Position numbers and translations under genes: made by a program. The notes under the pieces were generated by a model. That model did not search any database. It had not been told where the DNA came from and saw only the letters and a list, made by a program, of their open reading frames with translations. This document shows, one piece after another, positions 26,011 to 34,292 of a stretch of DNA of 64,000 nucleotides. The first letter of the stretch is position 1; each line of letters starts with the position of its first letter. This DNA is from DATMER01 sp963741305 (GTDB lineage Bacteria > Acidobacteriota > Thermoanaerobaculia > Multivoradales > UBA5704). Location: the NCBI GenBank assembly GCA_963741305.1, contig CAVUHL010000003.1, positions 3,038,001 to 3,102,000 of the forward strand, written 5' to 3'.

Positions 26011-26223
26011 ATGACGATTGAGCAGTTTGCGAAGTCGGTGTTGGAACAGGAGAGGAATCCGCCGCCTCTCGCGCAGGCTCTCCAGGCCTTGCGCTCGTTT
26101 GAGCTGGATCAGATTCAGGATCCCAAGAACGGCCTCCTTTGCGATGGATGGATTCCCTGGGGGATCGACACTCCCCCCCAGATTCCAGAGCTCTACGTGA
26201 AGAAGCCCGAGCTGCGCTGCTGA
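26011..26223 (+). CDS. Short hypothetical protein (70 aa)
   Basis: ATG 26011 follows GGAAGAG. The peptide MTIEQFAKSVLEQERNPPPLAQALQALRSFELDQIQDPKNGLLCDGWIPWGIDTPPQIPELYVKKPELRC is given here only by its features: an N-terminal helix, then a Pro/Trp-rich tail without strong secondary structure. It could be a leader-type or modified-peptide precursor, but no partner enzyme is adjacent. The radical SAM gene lies about 3 kb away on the other strand. Confidence 0.5.
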   Translation: MTIEQFAKSVLEQERNPPPLAQALQALRSFELDQIQDPKNGLLCDGWIPWGIDTPPQIPELYVKKPELRC

Positions 26224-26330
26224 GAGATTGGCACCCCCAGGCCGGCCGTGGCACGGGCCGGCCTGTCGGGTGCACCTGCTACCGCTTGAATCCCTGCCAG
26301 TGGATGTACACTTGAAGTTGAGGTGCACAA

Positions 26331-26726
26331 ATGAAGGTTCAGAGAGCAATCCGCCTTGGTTTCTTCATTCTTGGGGTCGTTGGGTTGAGCGCGGGCTGCG
26401 GCAATGAGGGCTCCGGCTTCTTTCCCGGCGCAGATGACTTCCAGTTTGGAGCCATCGGGGTGCGGGCTTTCGACCAGCAGGGCTCCCCGGTTTCGGGCGC
26501 AACCATGGAGCTGCGGGACAACCGCGGCACTCTACTCTGGGGAGAACTGAACAAGACCGGAGCCGACGGGAGCGTAGGGTTTGGTGCCCTCACTCCAGGT
26601 TTTTATAGGATCACGATCAAGCCCCCTGCCGGATATGCCGTCCCGGCGTCGCAATCGAATCCCGTAGGGGTCGAAGTCAGAAACGCCCAGACCATTACCA
26701 TCAGGGTGGCCCTCGTGCGTCTCTGA
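26331..26726 (+). CDS. Lipoprotein with prealbumin/carboxypeptidase-regulatory-like fold
   Basis: The 131-residue product has a signal peptide and lipobox LSAGC (lipidation at C23). The mature part reads IGVRAFDQQGSPVSGATMELRDNRGTLLWGELNKTGADGSVGFGALTPGFYRITIKPPAGY, the G-x-PVxGAxVxLxD...TxADGxVxFxxLxPGxYxIxI pattern of carboxypeptidase-regulatory-like/SpaA-type beta-sandwich domains. It is probably anchored in the envelope in a structural or binding role. Monocistronic; terminator at 26730. Confidence 0.75.
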   Translation: MKVQRAIRLGFFILGVVGLSAGCGNEGSGFFPGADDFQFGAIGVRAFDQQGSPVSGATMELRDNRGTLLWGELNKTGADGSVGFGALTPGFYRITIKPPAGYAVPASQSNPVGVEVRNAQTITIRVALVRL

Positions 26727-26729
26727 CCT

Positions 26730-26761
26730 CTCCCGGGGCACCCTTGCGGGTGCCCCGGGAG
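26730..26761. terminator. Strong hairpin between convergent genes
   Basis: CTCCCGGGGCACCC (26730-26743) pairs perfectly with GGGTGCCCCGGGAG (26748-26761), with a TTGC loop. Placed between the lipoprotein gene and the TonB receptor gene, it can serve both. Confidence 0.8.
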
Positions 26762-26778
26762 CGTTTGCATGGAGAGAC

Positions 26779-29235
26779 TCAGCGGACGTTGATGCGCGTC
26801 GTGAGGCCGAAGGTGCGGGGCTGGTTGACCAGGAAGCCGACGCGGGCGCGCGTGCCGCGCTCCTGGTCCAGGGAGAGGAGGGCCTGCTCGTCGAAGAGGT
26901 TGTTGACGTACGCGGCAAACTCCCACTTGCCACTGAGGAAGCCAAGGCGGAGGTTGGCGATGTCGTACGCGGGCAGCTCGGGATTGAAGGTGAACGTGCC
27001 CTGGGTGAGCGGGCCGCCGATCGTGTTGGCGCCGAAGGAATTGAGGTTCACGATGTTGAAGCCCGGCGCCTGATCGCCGATCTGGGTGAACCGCGAGCCG
27101 ATGTACTGCCAGGTGCCGGTGACGTAGGCCAGCCAGTTGTTCAGCACGGGCCACTGATAGGTGCCCGTGGCCGAGGCCTGGAGCTCGGGCACGGTCGGCA
27201 GCCGGTTGCCGGACTCGATTCCGGCGACGACCTGACGGTTGCCGGCGGCGTCGGTCGAGGTCAGCGTGGACCGCAGCTCCGATTTGCCGTAGTTGGCCGA
27301 GACCGCGAAATCGAAACGGTCGTTCGGCGCGGCCGCCCACTCGAGCTCGACGCCGGTGCTCCGCGCCTTGGGGACGTTGAAGATCACGCGCGAGGAGCAG
27401 GTGCCGGCGGTCACCGTCGCCTGCAGGTTCTTGATGTCCATGTAATAGGCCGAGACATTGAACGTACTGCGGCCTCCGCGCAGAGTCGACTTGGTGCCGA
27501 CCTCGTAGTTCCAGATCTCCTCATCTTCCCACTCTTCGCGCCCGCCGAAGGTCACCAGGTCCTGGGGCGTGCAGAGCGGGACATTGAGCGGATCGTTGAT
27601 GCCGCCGAGCCGGAAACCCTTCGAAACCTGGGCGTTCAGCTTCGTGTCCTCCCGGAGATCGAAGCTGGCGATGAGGCGCGGGGCGAACCCGCTCGCCGAG
27701 GTCGATCCCGCGTTCGTCCCGGGGTCGGCGAAGATGCCGTCGAAGGTCTGCACGCGGTCTTCCTGGAAGTCGTAGTACCGCAGGCCGCCGGTCAGGTCGA
27801 TGCGGTCGTTGACCATCCAGGTGGCTTCGCCGAAGAGCGCGAACTGATCCATCTCGTAGGTCAGGTCCGAGAAATAGAGCACGTCCCGCGGGGCGCCGAA
27901 ATTTCCCGCGGTCGGAATGCCGGTCAGCGACTCGAAGCCGCTGACGACGAGCCTCTGGGCGTAGTCGCGGTCCATGGTGCTGTAGAAGAGCCCGGTCACC
28001 CAGTTCAGCCGGTCCCGGCTGCCGCCGAGCCGGAGCTCTTGCGTCCACAGCTTGGCCGTGGTGGCATCGTTGAGCGGCGCATCCAGGGTATAAACCGGCT
28101 CCGGCAGGCCGATGCTGCCGCCGGTGATGCTACCCGTCAGGGCGGTGGCGTCGCGGACGACCAGGATGTCGCGGTCGGTGTAGGAGGTGATCGAGGTGAG
28201 GGCCAGATCGCCGAAGTCGTAGGTGAAGTTCAGGTCGGCGAGCATGAAATCGTCGGTGAACGGCTCCTCGAACTGCGTGAACTGCTCGCGCTCGTCCAGG
28301 TTCACGGCTGGCCGGGTGGTGGTGTACGGATTGGCGAGGATGTTGAAGGCGTCCTCGCGGTTCCATCCATCCATGTCCACCTTCTGGAAGAGGATCCTCG
28401 GGGTGATCGTCAGGCGGTCGTTCGGCTGCATCCGCAGGGCCAGCCGGCCGCCGGAACGCTCGCCGTTGTTGACGTCCTCTCTGACGTTCAAGCCGGGCTG
28501 CACCGCGTCGACGAATCCGCCGTAGCTGGTGTAGAAGCCGGTGAAGCGCAGGGCGGAAGTGTCGCCGAGCGGCGCATTGACCGCCACCTTGGCGCTGCCG
28601 CCCGCCTCGCCGTCAGTCAGGGTGTTGGCGGTCAGCTCGGCCACGGTCTCCTGCTCGCCGAGCCGCGGCTGATTGGTGATGTAGCGCATCGTGCCGGACG
28701 CCGATCCGGCGCCAAACAGGGTGCCCTGCGGTCCGCGCAGCACCTCGACGCGCGACATGTCGAAGAGGTCGATGTCCGGCGTGAACAGCGAGAGCGAGAT
28801 GCCGGAGTCGTCGAGATAGACCCCGACCTGCTCCTTGACGCCCGGCTGGTCGCGGACGATCTGCCCTGACGAGACACCGCGCATGGCCACCTGGCTCTGG
28901 CCGGGGCCGAGGTTCTGGACGGTGAGGCCCGGGGTGGTCTGGGCGATCCCTTCGATGGAGTCCACGCCCTGCTTGCGCAGCTCCTCTTCGCTGGGCGCCG
29001 CCACGGAGAAGGGCACGTCCTGGACCTTCTCTTCCCGCAACGTGGCCGTGACGGTGATCTCCTCCGTGACCCTCTCCTCGGGTTCCTGGTTTTCTGCCGG
29101 CTCGGAGGGGGGTGCCGGCTCAGAAGGGGGTGGAGGTTCCTGGGCCCCGGCCGCGAGCGCCGGAAGAAGGGCCAGAAGGACAAGGCCGGCGGCCTTCTCG
29201 AGCCGCAAAACACTGCGATCGCTTCTCTTCCTCAT
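26779..29235 (-). CDS. TonB-dependent outer-membrane receptor
   Basis: The 818-residue protein has a signal peptide, a Pro/Glu-rich linker and the TonB-box region EEITVTATLREEKVQDVPFSV. The plug domain follows (GIAQTTPGLTVQNLGPGQSQVAMRGVSSGQ...VYLDDSG...FDMSRVEVLRGPQGTLFGAGSASGTMRYIT), then a long beta-barrel ending YVNNLFDEQALLSLDQERGTRARVGFLVNQPRTFGLTTRINVR. This is the layout of energised transporters for large or scarce substrates; the 'LREEKVQDVPFSV...QGTLFGAGSASGT' style resembles the siderophore/sugar-like receptors abundant in Sphingomonads and Acidobacteria. ATG 29235 follows GAGGAGG. The substrate cannot be assigned. The radical SAM gene lies upstream in the same direction, 150 bp away. 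Confidence 0.92.
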   Translation of the reverse strand: MRKRSDRSVLRLEKAAGLVLLALLPALAAGAQEPPPPSEPAPPSEPAENQEPEERVTEEITVTATLREEKVQDVPFSVAAPSEEELRKQGVDSIEGIAQTTPGLTVQNLGPGQSQVAMRGVSSGQIVRDQPGVKEQVGVYLDDSGISLSLFTPDIDLFDMSRVEVLRGPQGTLFGAGSASGTMRYITNQPRLGEQETVAELTANTLTDGEAGGSAKVAVNAPLGDTSALRFTGFYTSYGGFVDAVQPGLNVREDVNNGERSGGRLALRMQPNDRLTITPRILFQKVDMDGWNREDAFNILANPYTTTRPAVNLDEREQFTQFEEPFTDDFMLADLNFTYDFGDLALTSITSYTDRDILVVRDATALTGSITGGSIGLPEPVYTLDAPLNDATTAKLWTQELRLGGSRDRLNWVTGLFYSTMDRDYAQRLVVSGFESLTGIPTAGNFGAPRDVLYFSDLTYEMDQFALFGEATWMVNDRIDLTGGLRYYDFQEDRVQTFDGIFADPGTNAGSTSASGFAPRLIASFDLREDTKLNAQVSKGFRLGGINDPLNVPLCTPQDLVTFGGREEWEDEEIWNYEVGTKSTLRGGRSTFNVSAYYMDIKNLQATVTAGTCSSRVIFNVPKARSTGVELEWAAAPNDRFDFAVSANYGKSELRSTLTSTDAAGNRQVVAGIESGNRLPTVPELQASATGTYQWPVLNNWLAYVTGTWQYIGSRFTQIGDQAPGFNIVNLNSFGANTIGGPLTQGTFTFNPELPAYDIANLRLGFLSGKWEFAAYVNNLFDEQALLSLDQERGTRARVGFLVNQPRTFGLTTRINVR

Positions 29236-29388
29236 GAGACCTCCTCAACAAGAACGCCGCCGGGGGGAATCGCCCGGCAGCCAATGTTCGCGTCTAGAGC
29301 GGTCCTTGAAAGACGAAAGCACCCTCTGCCTTGTACCACAGAGCCCTGAGGGCGGGAAGGGGGTTCGAATCGGGAGGAGGACGAGGCG

Positions 29389-30453
29389 CTAGCCGCCGTC
29401 CGGGCACCGGTGGCAGAGCGGCAGGCGCTTCTCCTGCCGGATGAGCCGCCGGAACGACCGGAAACGTGAGCCGTTCCAGACCTGCAGGAAGGGCGTCTCG
29501 AACACGTTCCCCATGTCCAGAGTGAGGCACGGATAGAGGCGCCCCCGCGGGTCCACGAACGCGTAGCTCTCCATCGTCGTGCAGTTCACCTTGTCGTGCC
29601 GCTCATACTCCTGCGTGGCGTAGTACCGCGTCATCTCCTCCACCGAAAGGTCCGGGTGGGATTCGATCTCGAACGGATACTGGCGTCCGCGCAGCGTGCG
29701 GAGTTGGTTGTCGAGCACCTGCAGATCCATGTTCGGAATCTTGTCCCGGGAGTAGGACGCATCTTCCGCGCGGAAGAAGGCGGGATCGGGGAGGGCTCCA
29801 CGCAGCAGCTCCATGGACGCGTTGAGCTGGTTCGAGGAAAACCAGATCAGATGCTGGAGGCGGAGCTTCGAGATCCCCCAGGAGCGAAGCTCCTCCGCCC
29901 AGTCCACCAGGTGCGCGTAGGTTCCCTCATGCACCGTGGTGTAGATCTCGATGCGCGGAGTGCCGGACCCCACCCGCTTCTTCACCTCATCCACCGCCGC
30001 GAGCCCGCGCTTCACCGTGTCGAGCGTGCCACGTCCACGGAGCGTGTCGTTGATGGCGCCGTCCGTATCCAGCGAGATCCCGATGGCGAGCAATCCGGAC
30101 CGGACGATCTCTTCCGGCTCCTTGATCAGCCGCATCCCATTGCTCACCGCCGTGCAGTGGAGGCCATGCCCGCGGGCGTGGTCCACCACCCTCTTCCACT
30201 CGGGATGGATGAACGGCTCGCCGCCGAAGAGCCGGATCATGGGACGGAACGGAGCGACGCCGTCGAGGAAGCCCAGGGCGGCGCCGGTGTCCATGAACGC
30301 CGCGGGAGCCGGCAGCTTCGAGTCCTCGCCCCAGATCGGACAGTAGCTGCAACGCAGGTTGCAGGCATCGGTGAGGAGGAGGTCGATTCCCCAGGGGGGA
30401 TTGCAGTATCCCTGGCGCCACCGGTAGGACTGGAGAGCCTCTGATTTGGTCAT
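29389..30453 (-). CDS. Radical SAM protein with C-terminal SPASM-like cysteines
   Basis: The 354-residue product carries CNLRCSYC (C31, C35, C38), the iron-sulfur site of radical SAM enzymes, followed by RLFGGEPFIHPEW and SISLDT-type strands (AIGISLDTDG) of the TIM barrel. The C-terminus has further cysteines (VNCTT, LYPCLTLD, LPLCHRCPDGG) as in SPASM/twitch domains that bind extra clusters. Such proteins modify peptides, proteins or cofactors, or act in anaerobic sulfatase-type maturation. ATG 30453 marks where homology-like sequence starts; an open upstream extension is a chance frame over the TIR gene. No clear precursor-peptide gene is adjacent. It is divergent from the TIR-phosphofructokinase gene. 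Confidence 0.88.
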   Translation of the reverse strand: MTKSEALQSYRWRQGYCNPPWGIDLLLTDACNLRCSYCPIWGEDSKLPAPAAFMDTGAALGFLDGVAPFRPMIRLFGGEPFIHPEWKRVVDHARGHGLHCTAVSNGMRLIKEPEEIVRSGLLAIGISLDTDGAINDTLRGRGTLDTVKRGLAAVDEVKKRVGSGTPRIEIYTTVHEGTYAHLVDWAEELRSWGISKLRLQHLIWFSSNQLNASMELLRGALPDPAFFRAEDASYSRDKIPNMDLQVLDNQLRTLRGRQYPFEIESHPDLSVEEMTRYYATQEYERHDKVNCTTMESYAFVDPRGRLYPCLTLDMGNVFETPFLQVWNGSRFRSFRRLIRQEKRLPLCHRCPDGG

Positions 30454-30585
30454 TAATTCATTGTACGCAGCTCCAGGCTCGAGCGTTTGGCTCCGGGTTG
30501 GCAGGAAGCGGGTTTGACGGGCTCTCACAGTTGTTGATAGCCTGTTGTGGTCCCACGAGATCCATGGAGGAGAGAGGGCCTTCGT

Positions 30586-32715
30586 ATGAGCAAAGCCTTC
30601 CTGTGCCATTCCAGCCGCGACGTCCGGTTCACGCTTGGGCTCGCCGCCTACCTGCAGCGCATCCTCGACAAGGTGTTCTTTTTCGAAGAGCACCAGAAAG
30701 CCTACCAGCCATTTGTCACCACGATCAATCTGGCGATTAGCGAATGCGACGTCTTCGTGACCGTCATCGGCGAGGAGGTGAGCCGGTGGCAGATCGAAGA
30801 AGCCACTTCCGCACTCGAGCTCGACTCCAACAATCGTTCGTTCTTCACTATTAGGCTCAGAGACGGCCGGGGCGAGCCCTGCGCGATTCCCGATGAGCTG
30901 CTTCACCTCCGGAAGCGCTATGTCCTCACGCCGGAAGGCTCGGATGCCGAATCGATCCGCAGCATAGCCTCGCAGATCGTGACCAAGCTCGGCCATCCAT
31001 GGCGGGCGGACGATCTCCCTGTCCATCCCCATCTTTTCTCGTACGAAAAGGACATTATCGCCTTTTTCCTGCGGAACTCCGTCCTCGAAGAAAGCGCTCC
31101 GTCGTCCGAGGAAGCTGCTCGGGACAGAAAGATGATCCTGGACAAAATTCTCAACGGCTGCCCGCGGGAGTGGCCCGAAGTCGAGAAATGGTCCGACGAG
31201 AGCCTCCCCAACAAGCTGCCTCCGGAGGAAGTGGGACTTTGGCGGAAGGCGGAAGCCCACGTGCTCACCACGGCACTGATGAACGAAACGACGCTCGCGG
31301 TCGCCTCCGGCGAAAAGGAGAATCAACCGAGCCTGAAAAATCTGAGCTTCCCCGAGGCCGGCCCCCGCGAGCACCTCTATTTCCCGAGACGAGGCCGTCA
31401 ACTGACCGTCGCGATCCTTGTGTCGGGAGGCATCGCACCCGGGATCAATGCTGTGATCGACGGTATCGTCCAGCGGCACTGGCTCTATGCCGAAAGGCAC
31501 GGCTATGCTGAAAACGGCCTGACGATCCTGGGGCTGCGCAACGGTTTCCGGGCGTTCGACAATCTCACCACCAACCATTTCCTGCTCGCCACGAACCACC
31601 GCCAGTATCCAGGCGCAGGAGGCCGGCGGCTCGAAACTCCAAACCACGTCTACGAAGGAGGATCCATCCTGGGTACCTCGCGGGTCGATGAGCTCATCGA
31701 CTTCGAGAGCCGGGAGGCCGAGCTGGCGAGGATCATCGGTATTCTCGCGGCCTATAACGTCGACATCCTGTACATCATCGGGGGTGACGGCAGCATGAAG
31801 GCGGCACACGCGATCTGGAGCATGGCGCAAACCACCCCGCGGGCGCCCTCTCCCCTTTCCGTGGTCGCCATTCCCAAGACCATGGACAACGACATCCTCT
31901 GGGTCTGGCAGTCCTTCGGCTTCCTTTCCGCCGTCGAGAAGGCACGGGAGATCATCCAGCAGCTCAACACCGAAGTGGCATCGAACCCCCGCCTCTGCAT
32001 CGCCCAGCTCTTCGGCTCGGACTCAGGGTTCGTGGTCAGCCACGCGGTCCTCGCCAGCGGGACCGGTCATTGCGACCTCGCGCTGATCCCCGAGATCGAG
32101 TTCACCATGGACAAGATCGCGGAGTACCTGACTCGGAAAATCATGAACCGCGGCCTGCACCTCCCCCATGGGCTGGTCGTCATGTCCGAAACGGCCATTC
32201 CGCGCGATGCGATGCGGTACGTTGGCGCACCCGGCGAAAAGCCGGAGATCGACATCCAGCTCAGCGATAAGGAAAAAGCTGCCATTCGAGAGTTCGAGTC
32301 CATGCGGGACAAAAAGATGCGGATTCAAGGCCAGACCAACGACTTCCTCAGGACCGCCGGCCTCAAGATCGTCAGCCGGGGCCTTGAACGGCTCCTCCCC
32401 ATCCAGGCGGTCGCGGACGACCACCCAGGCTCGACGGACTGGACAAAGCTGCGTGTATTCACCAACGAGCCACGCCACCTGCTCCGGGCGATCCCGCCGA
32501 GCTGCTCGGACATCATCATCGGAAACCGGCTCGGCACCCTCGCCGTGGACAACGCCGTTGCCGGCTATACCGACTTCATGATCAGCCAGTGGCTCACCGA
32601 GTACGTCCTGGTACCACTGAAGCTGGTCGTGCTCGGTAGGAAGCGGATCACGCAGGAAGGGATCTTCTGGAAGTCCGTCCTCACCAAGACCGGTCAACCT
32701 GCCGGCCTGGCCTGA
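30586..32715 (+). CDS. TIR domain fused to a phosphofructokinase-family domain
   Basis: The 709-residue protein begins with a TIR domain (1 to about 135): KAFLCHSSRD strand, FFFEEHQ, then CDVFVTVIGEEVSRWQIEE, where W68 and E72 match the W-x3-E of TIR NADase sites. A helical linker (about 145-270) leads to a phosphofructokinase domain (272-685): GGIAPG (281-286), GGSILGTSR (358-366), IGGDGS (398-403), PKTMDND (430-436, with D434 at the catalytic Asp127 position of E. coli PfkA), R469 (R162), SET with E535 (E222), and LRAIPPSCSD...NAVAGYTDF as in the long ATP/PPi enzymes. MGR is replaced by FGS, and the HIQRGG loop is changed to IVSRGL, so sugar-phosphate binding may be altered. ATG 30586 follows a GGAGG-rich leader. 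Its 3' end overlaps the rhombosortase gene by 35 bp. I infer a nucleotide- or sugar-phosphate-sensing immune protein. Confidence 0.88.
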   Translation: MSKAFLCHSSRDVRFTLGLAAYLQRILDKVFFFEEHQKAYQPFVTTINLAISECDVFVTVIGEEVSRWQIEEATSALELDSNNRSFFTIRLRDGRGEPCAIPDELLHLRKRYVLTPEGSDAESIRSIASQIVTKLGHPWRADDLPVHPHLFSYEKDIIAFFLRNSVLEESAPSSEEAARDRKMILDKILNGCPREWPEVEKWSDESLPNKLPPEEVGLWRKAEAHVLTTALMNETTLAVASGEKENQPSLKNLSFPEAGPREHLYFPRRGRQLTVAILVSGGIAPGINAVIDGIVQRHWLYAERHGYAENGLTILGLRNGFRAFDNLTTNHFLLATNHRQYPGAGGRRLETPNHVYEGGSILGTSRVDELIDFESREAELARIIGILAAYNVDILYIIGGDGSMKAAHAIWSMAQTTPRAPSPLSVVAIPKTMDNDILWVWQSFGFLSAVEKAREIIQQLNTEVASNPRLCIAQLFGSDSGFVVSHAVLASGTGHCDLALIPEIEFTMDKIAEYLTRKIMNRGLHLPHGLVVMSETAIPRDAMRYVGAPGEKPEIDIQLSDKEKAAIREFESMRDKKMRIQGQTNDFLRTAGLKIVSRGLERLLPIQAVADDHPGSTDWTKLRVFTNEPRHLLRAIPPSCSDIIIGNRLGTLAVDNAVAGYTDFMISQWLTEYVLVPLKLVVLGRKRITQEGIFWKSVLTKTGQPAGLA

Positions 32716-33235
32716 GGGCGAGACACGCCAGCCCGCCGAGCCCTCCCAGAAGATGGACGAGCGCGACCACTCGGACTCCCTCAGGCAGATCGCCTGCGAA
32801 CAATGTCTGCCCCGCCAGAGATTCGAACGCGGCCTTGGCGAGGAAGAGCGCGACGGCTGCCACGGCCAGAGCGCGGGTCCACGAATCGGTCGAATCGGCA
32901 ATGCGAAAAGCGGCGAGGACGAAGAGCGCCGAGGCGATTCCCGAGCTTCCCCGGTAAAAGAAAAGATCCGGAGACAGATGAACAGCGACAGCCGTAAGGA
33001 CGGCGCCGAGCGCCAGAGAGATTGCTGCGAGCCGGCGGTCCCCCCGGATCTCCAGCCATGCTCCGAGGCCGAGCAGCATGCCGAGGTCGAAGAGCGCCAT
33101 GCGCGGTGTCCAGTGAACCATCTGGCCGGTCAGCAACCGCCAAGCCTCTCGGGAACGTTCGTATTCGAAGGCAGTTCCATCCGCGACAGAACAGAGCGCG
33201 ACGAACGCCACCGACATCCACGGAAAACGTTTCAT
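32681..33235 (-). CDS. rrtA: Rhombosortase
   Basis: The 184-residue, multi-helix membrane protein has LLTGQMVHWTPRMALFDLGMLLGLGAWLEI, then YRGSSGIASALFV with the GxSG-type nucleophile Ser, and a later VHLLGGLGGL His. These are the features of rhombosortases, rhomboid-related intramembrane serine proteases that process proteins with GlyGly-CTERM tails. ATG 33235 overlaps the stop of the upstream target lipoprotein gene (ATGA), so enzyme and substrate are co-translated. The C-terminus overlaps the convergent TIR-phosphofructokinase gene. Confidence 0.85.
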   Translation of the reverse strand: MKRFPWMSVAFVALCSVADGTAFEYERSREAWRLLTGQMVHWTPRMALFDLGMLLGLGAWLEIRGDRRLAAISLALGAVLTAVAVHLSPDLFFYRGSSGIASALFVLAAFRIADSTDSWTRALAVAAVALFLAKAAFESLAGQTLFAGDLPEGVRVVALVHLLGGLGGLACLALRPGRQVDRSW

Positions 33236-34104
33236 TCAGGCCGCCGGACCAGCAGCGAAAGCCCGAGCAAGGCCACGATCATCAGCTCCGGCATTCCCAG
33301 CGCACCGCCCCCTCCTCCTCCCCCGCCGCTGGTAGCGGTGATCCGTTCCCCCTGGGGGTTGTACATTGCGATCGCCGGCGTCCGCGGCCCCTGGATCGTG
33401 CCCGTCCTCGCCTGCTCTTCGAACCGCGCCAGCGCGATGCCAAGGCTGGTAATCAGGCTGTCGGTCGCTTTCTCGAACCCTTCGCCCGCGAAAACCCGGC
33501 GCTTCCGGGCCACGTTGAGTGGGCTCGAATGCCCCTTGACCGTGCTCTCACCGGCAGCGCGGAAGAGAAGCGTCTGCGATTCGATGTCGTAGACCACGGC
33601 GTCGATGACCGTGCGGGTGTCGTTCTTTTCCCCTTCGATCAGAAAGGGTCCGACCACGGTGAGGTACGTCCACGAGGCGCGCGTCGATTCCGTGAATTGC
33701 GATTGGTCGTAGGACAGTAGAACCATGAGGTCGAGCCCCAGCGAGCCGCGGATCTGATCGAGATTCGCGAAGCCCCCGCCGGCTTGGAGATAGGCGGAGG
33801 GCACGACTTCCAGGTGTCCGATCGCCTCGCGCTCCCTGAACGCGGCGGCAACCCGGTTGAGAAGCCTCTGCTTCTGCTCCTCGGTGATAGGGTCCATCTG
33901 GGGGCTCGGAGCGAACGCGACGCCCACGCGAACCGGCAGGTGGAGCACGACCCCGCGGTCCGTCCGGCCTGGAAGCGTTCCTTGCGGGTAAAGGAACTCC
34001 AGCGCGCTGTTGACGCGCCGGGAAGCCGGCAGCGTGCCGGTACAACCGGCCGCCGCAATCAACAACGGCAACCCAATCCAGAGAAGAAACCTGCGATGCC
34101 TCAT
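33232..34104 (-). CDS. Rhombotarget lipoprotein with Gly-rich sorting tail
   Basis: The 290-residue product has a lipoprotein signal (IAAAGC, C21), an alpha/beta body, and a C-terminal run of nine glycines followed by ALGMPELMIVALLGLSLLVRRPE: a Gly-rich motif, a hydrophobic helix and basic residues. That is a GlyGly-CTERM-type signal. Together with the overlapping rhombosortase gene it matches the known pair 'rhombotarget lipoprotein / rhombosortase'. The protease should cut near the glycines, releasing the helix while the lipid keeps the N-terminus anchored. The job of the mature protein is unknown. Confidence 0.85.
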   Translation of the reverse strand: MRHRRFLLWIGLPLLIAAAGCTGTLPASRRVNSALEFLYPQGTLPGRTDRGVVLHLPVRVGVAFAPSPQMDPITEEQKQRLLNRVAAAFREREAIGHLEVVPSAYLQAGGGFANLDQIRGSLGLDLMVLLSYDQSQFTESTRASWTYLTVVGPFLIEGEKNDTRTVIDAVVYDIESQTLLFRAAGESTVKGHSSPLNVARKRRVFAGEGFEKATDSLITSLGIALARFEEQARTGTIQGPRTPAIAMYNPQGERITATSGGGGGGGGALGMPELMIVALLGLSLLVRRPE

Positions 34105-34292
34105 GTGACCTCCTTCATCTCAGGCTTTCAGGACAAAGGCGAGGTCCGTGCCAGGGCGGAGCGGAATCTCCAACTGATTGGAAAGACGGAGCTTGGATCG
34201 CCACGCCTTCCTGTGAAGCCGTCCGCTGGAGACATCCGCTGTACGCCGGCAGTGCATGGGATGTCCTATACTGCTCGCCAGGAGGCGGCGCC

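Noticed and set aside
30454..31830. N-terminal extension of the radical SAM protein to about 813 residues
   Set aside because: The extension is antisense to the well-supported TIR-phosphofructokinase gene and has no domain pattern; the enzyme starts naturally at 30453.
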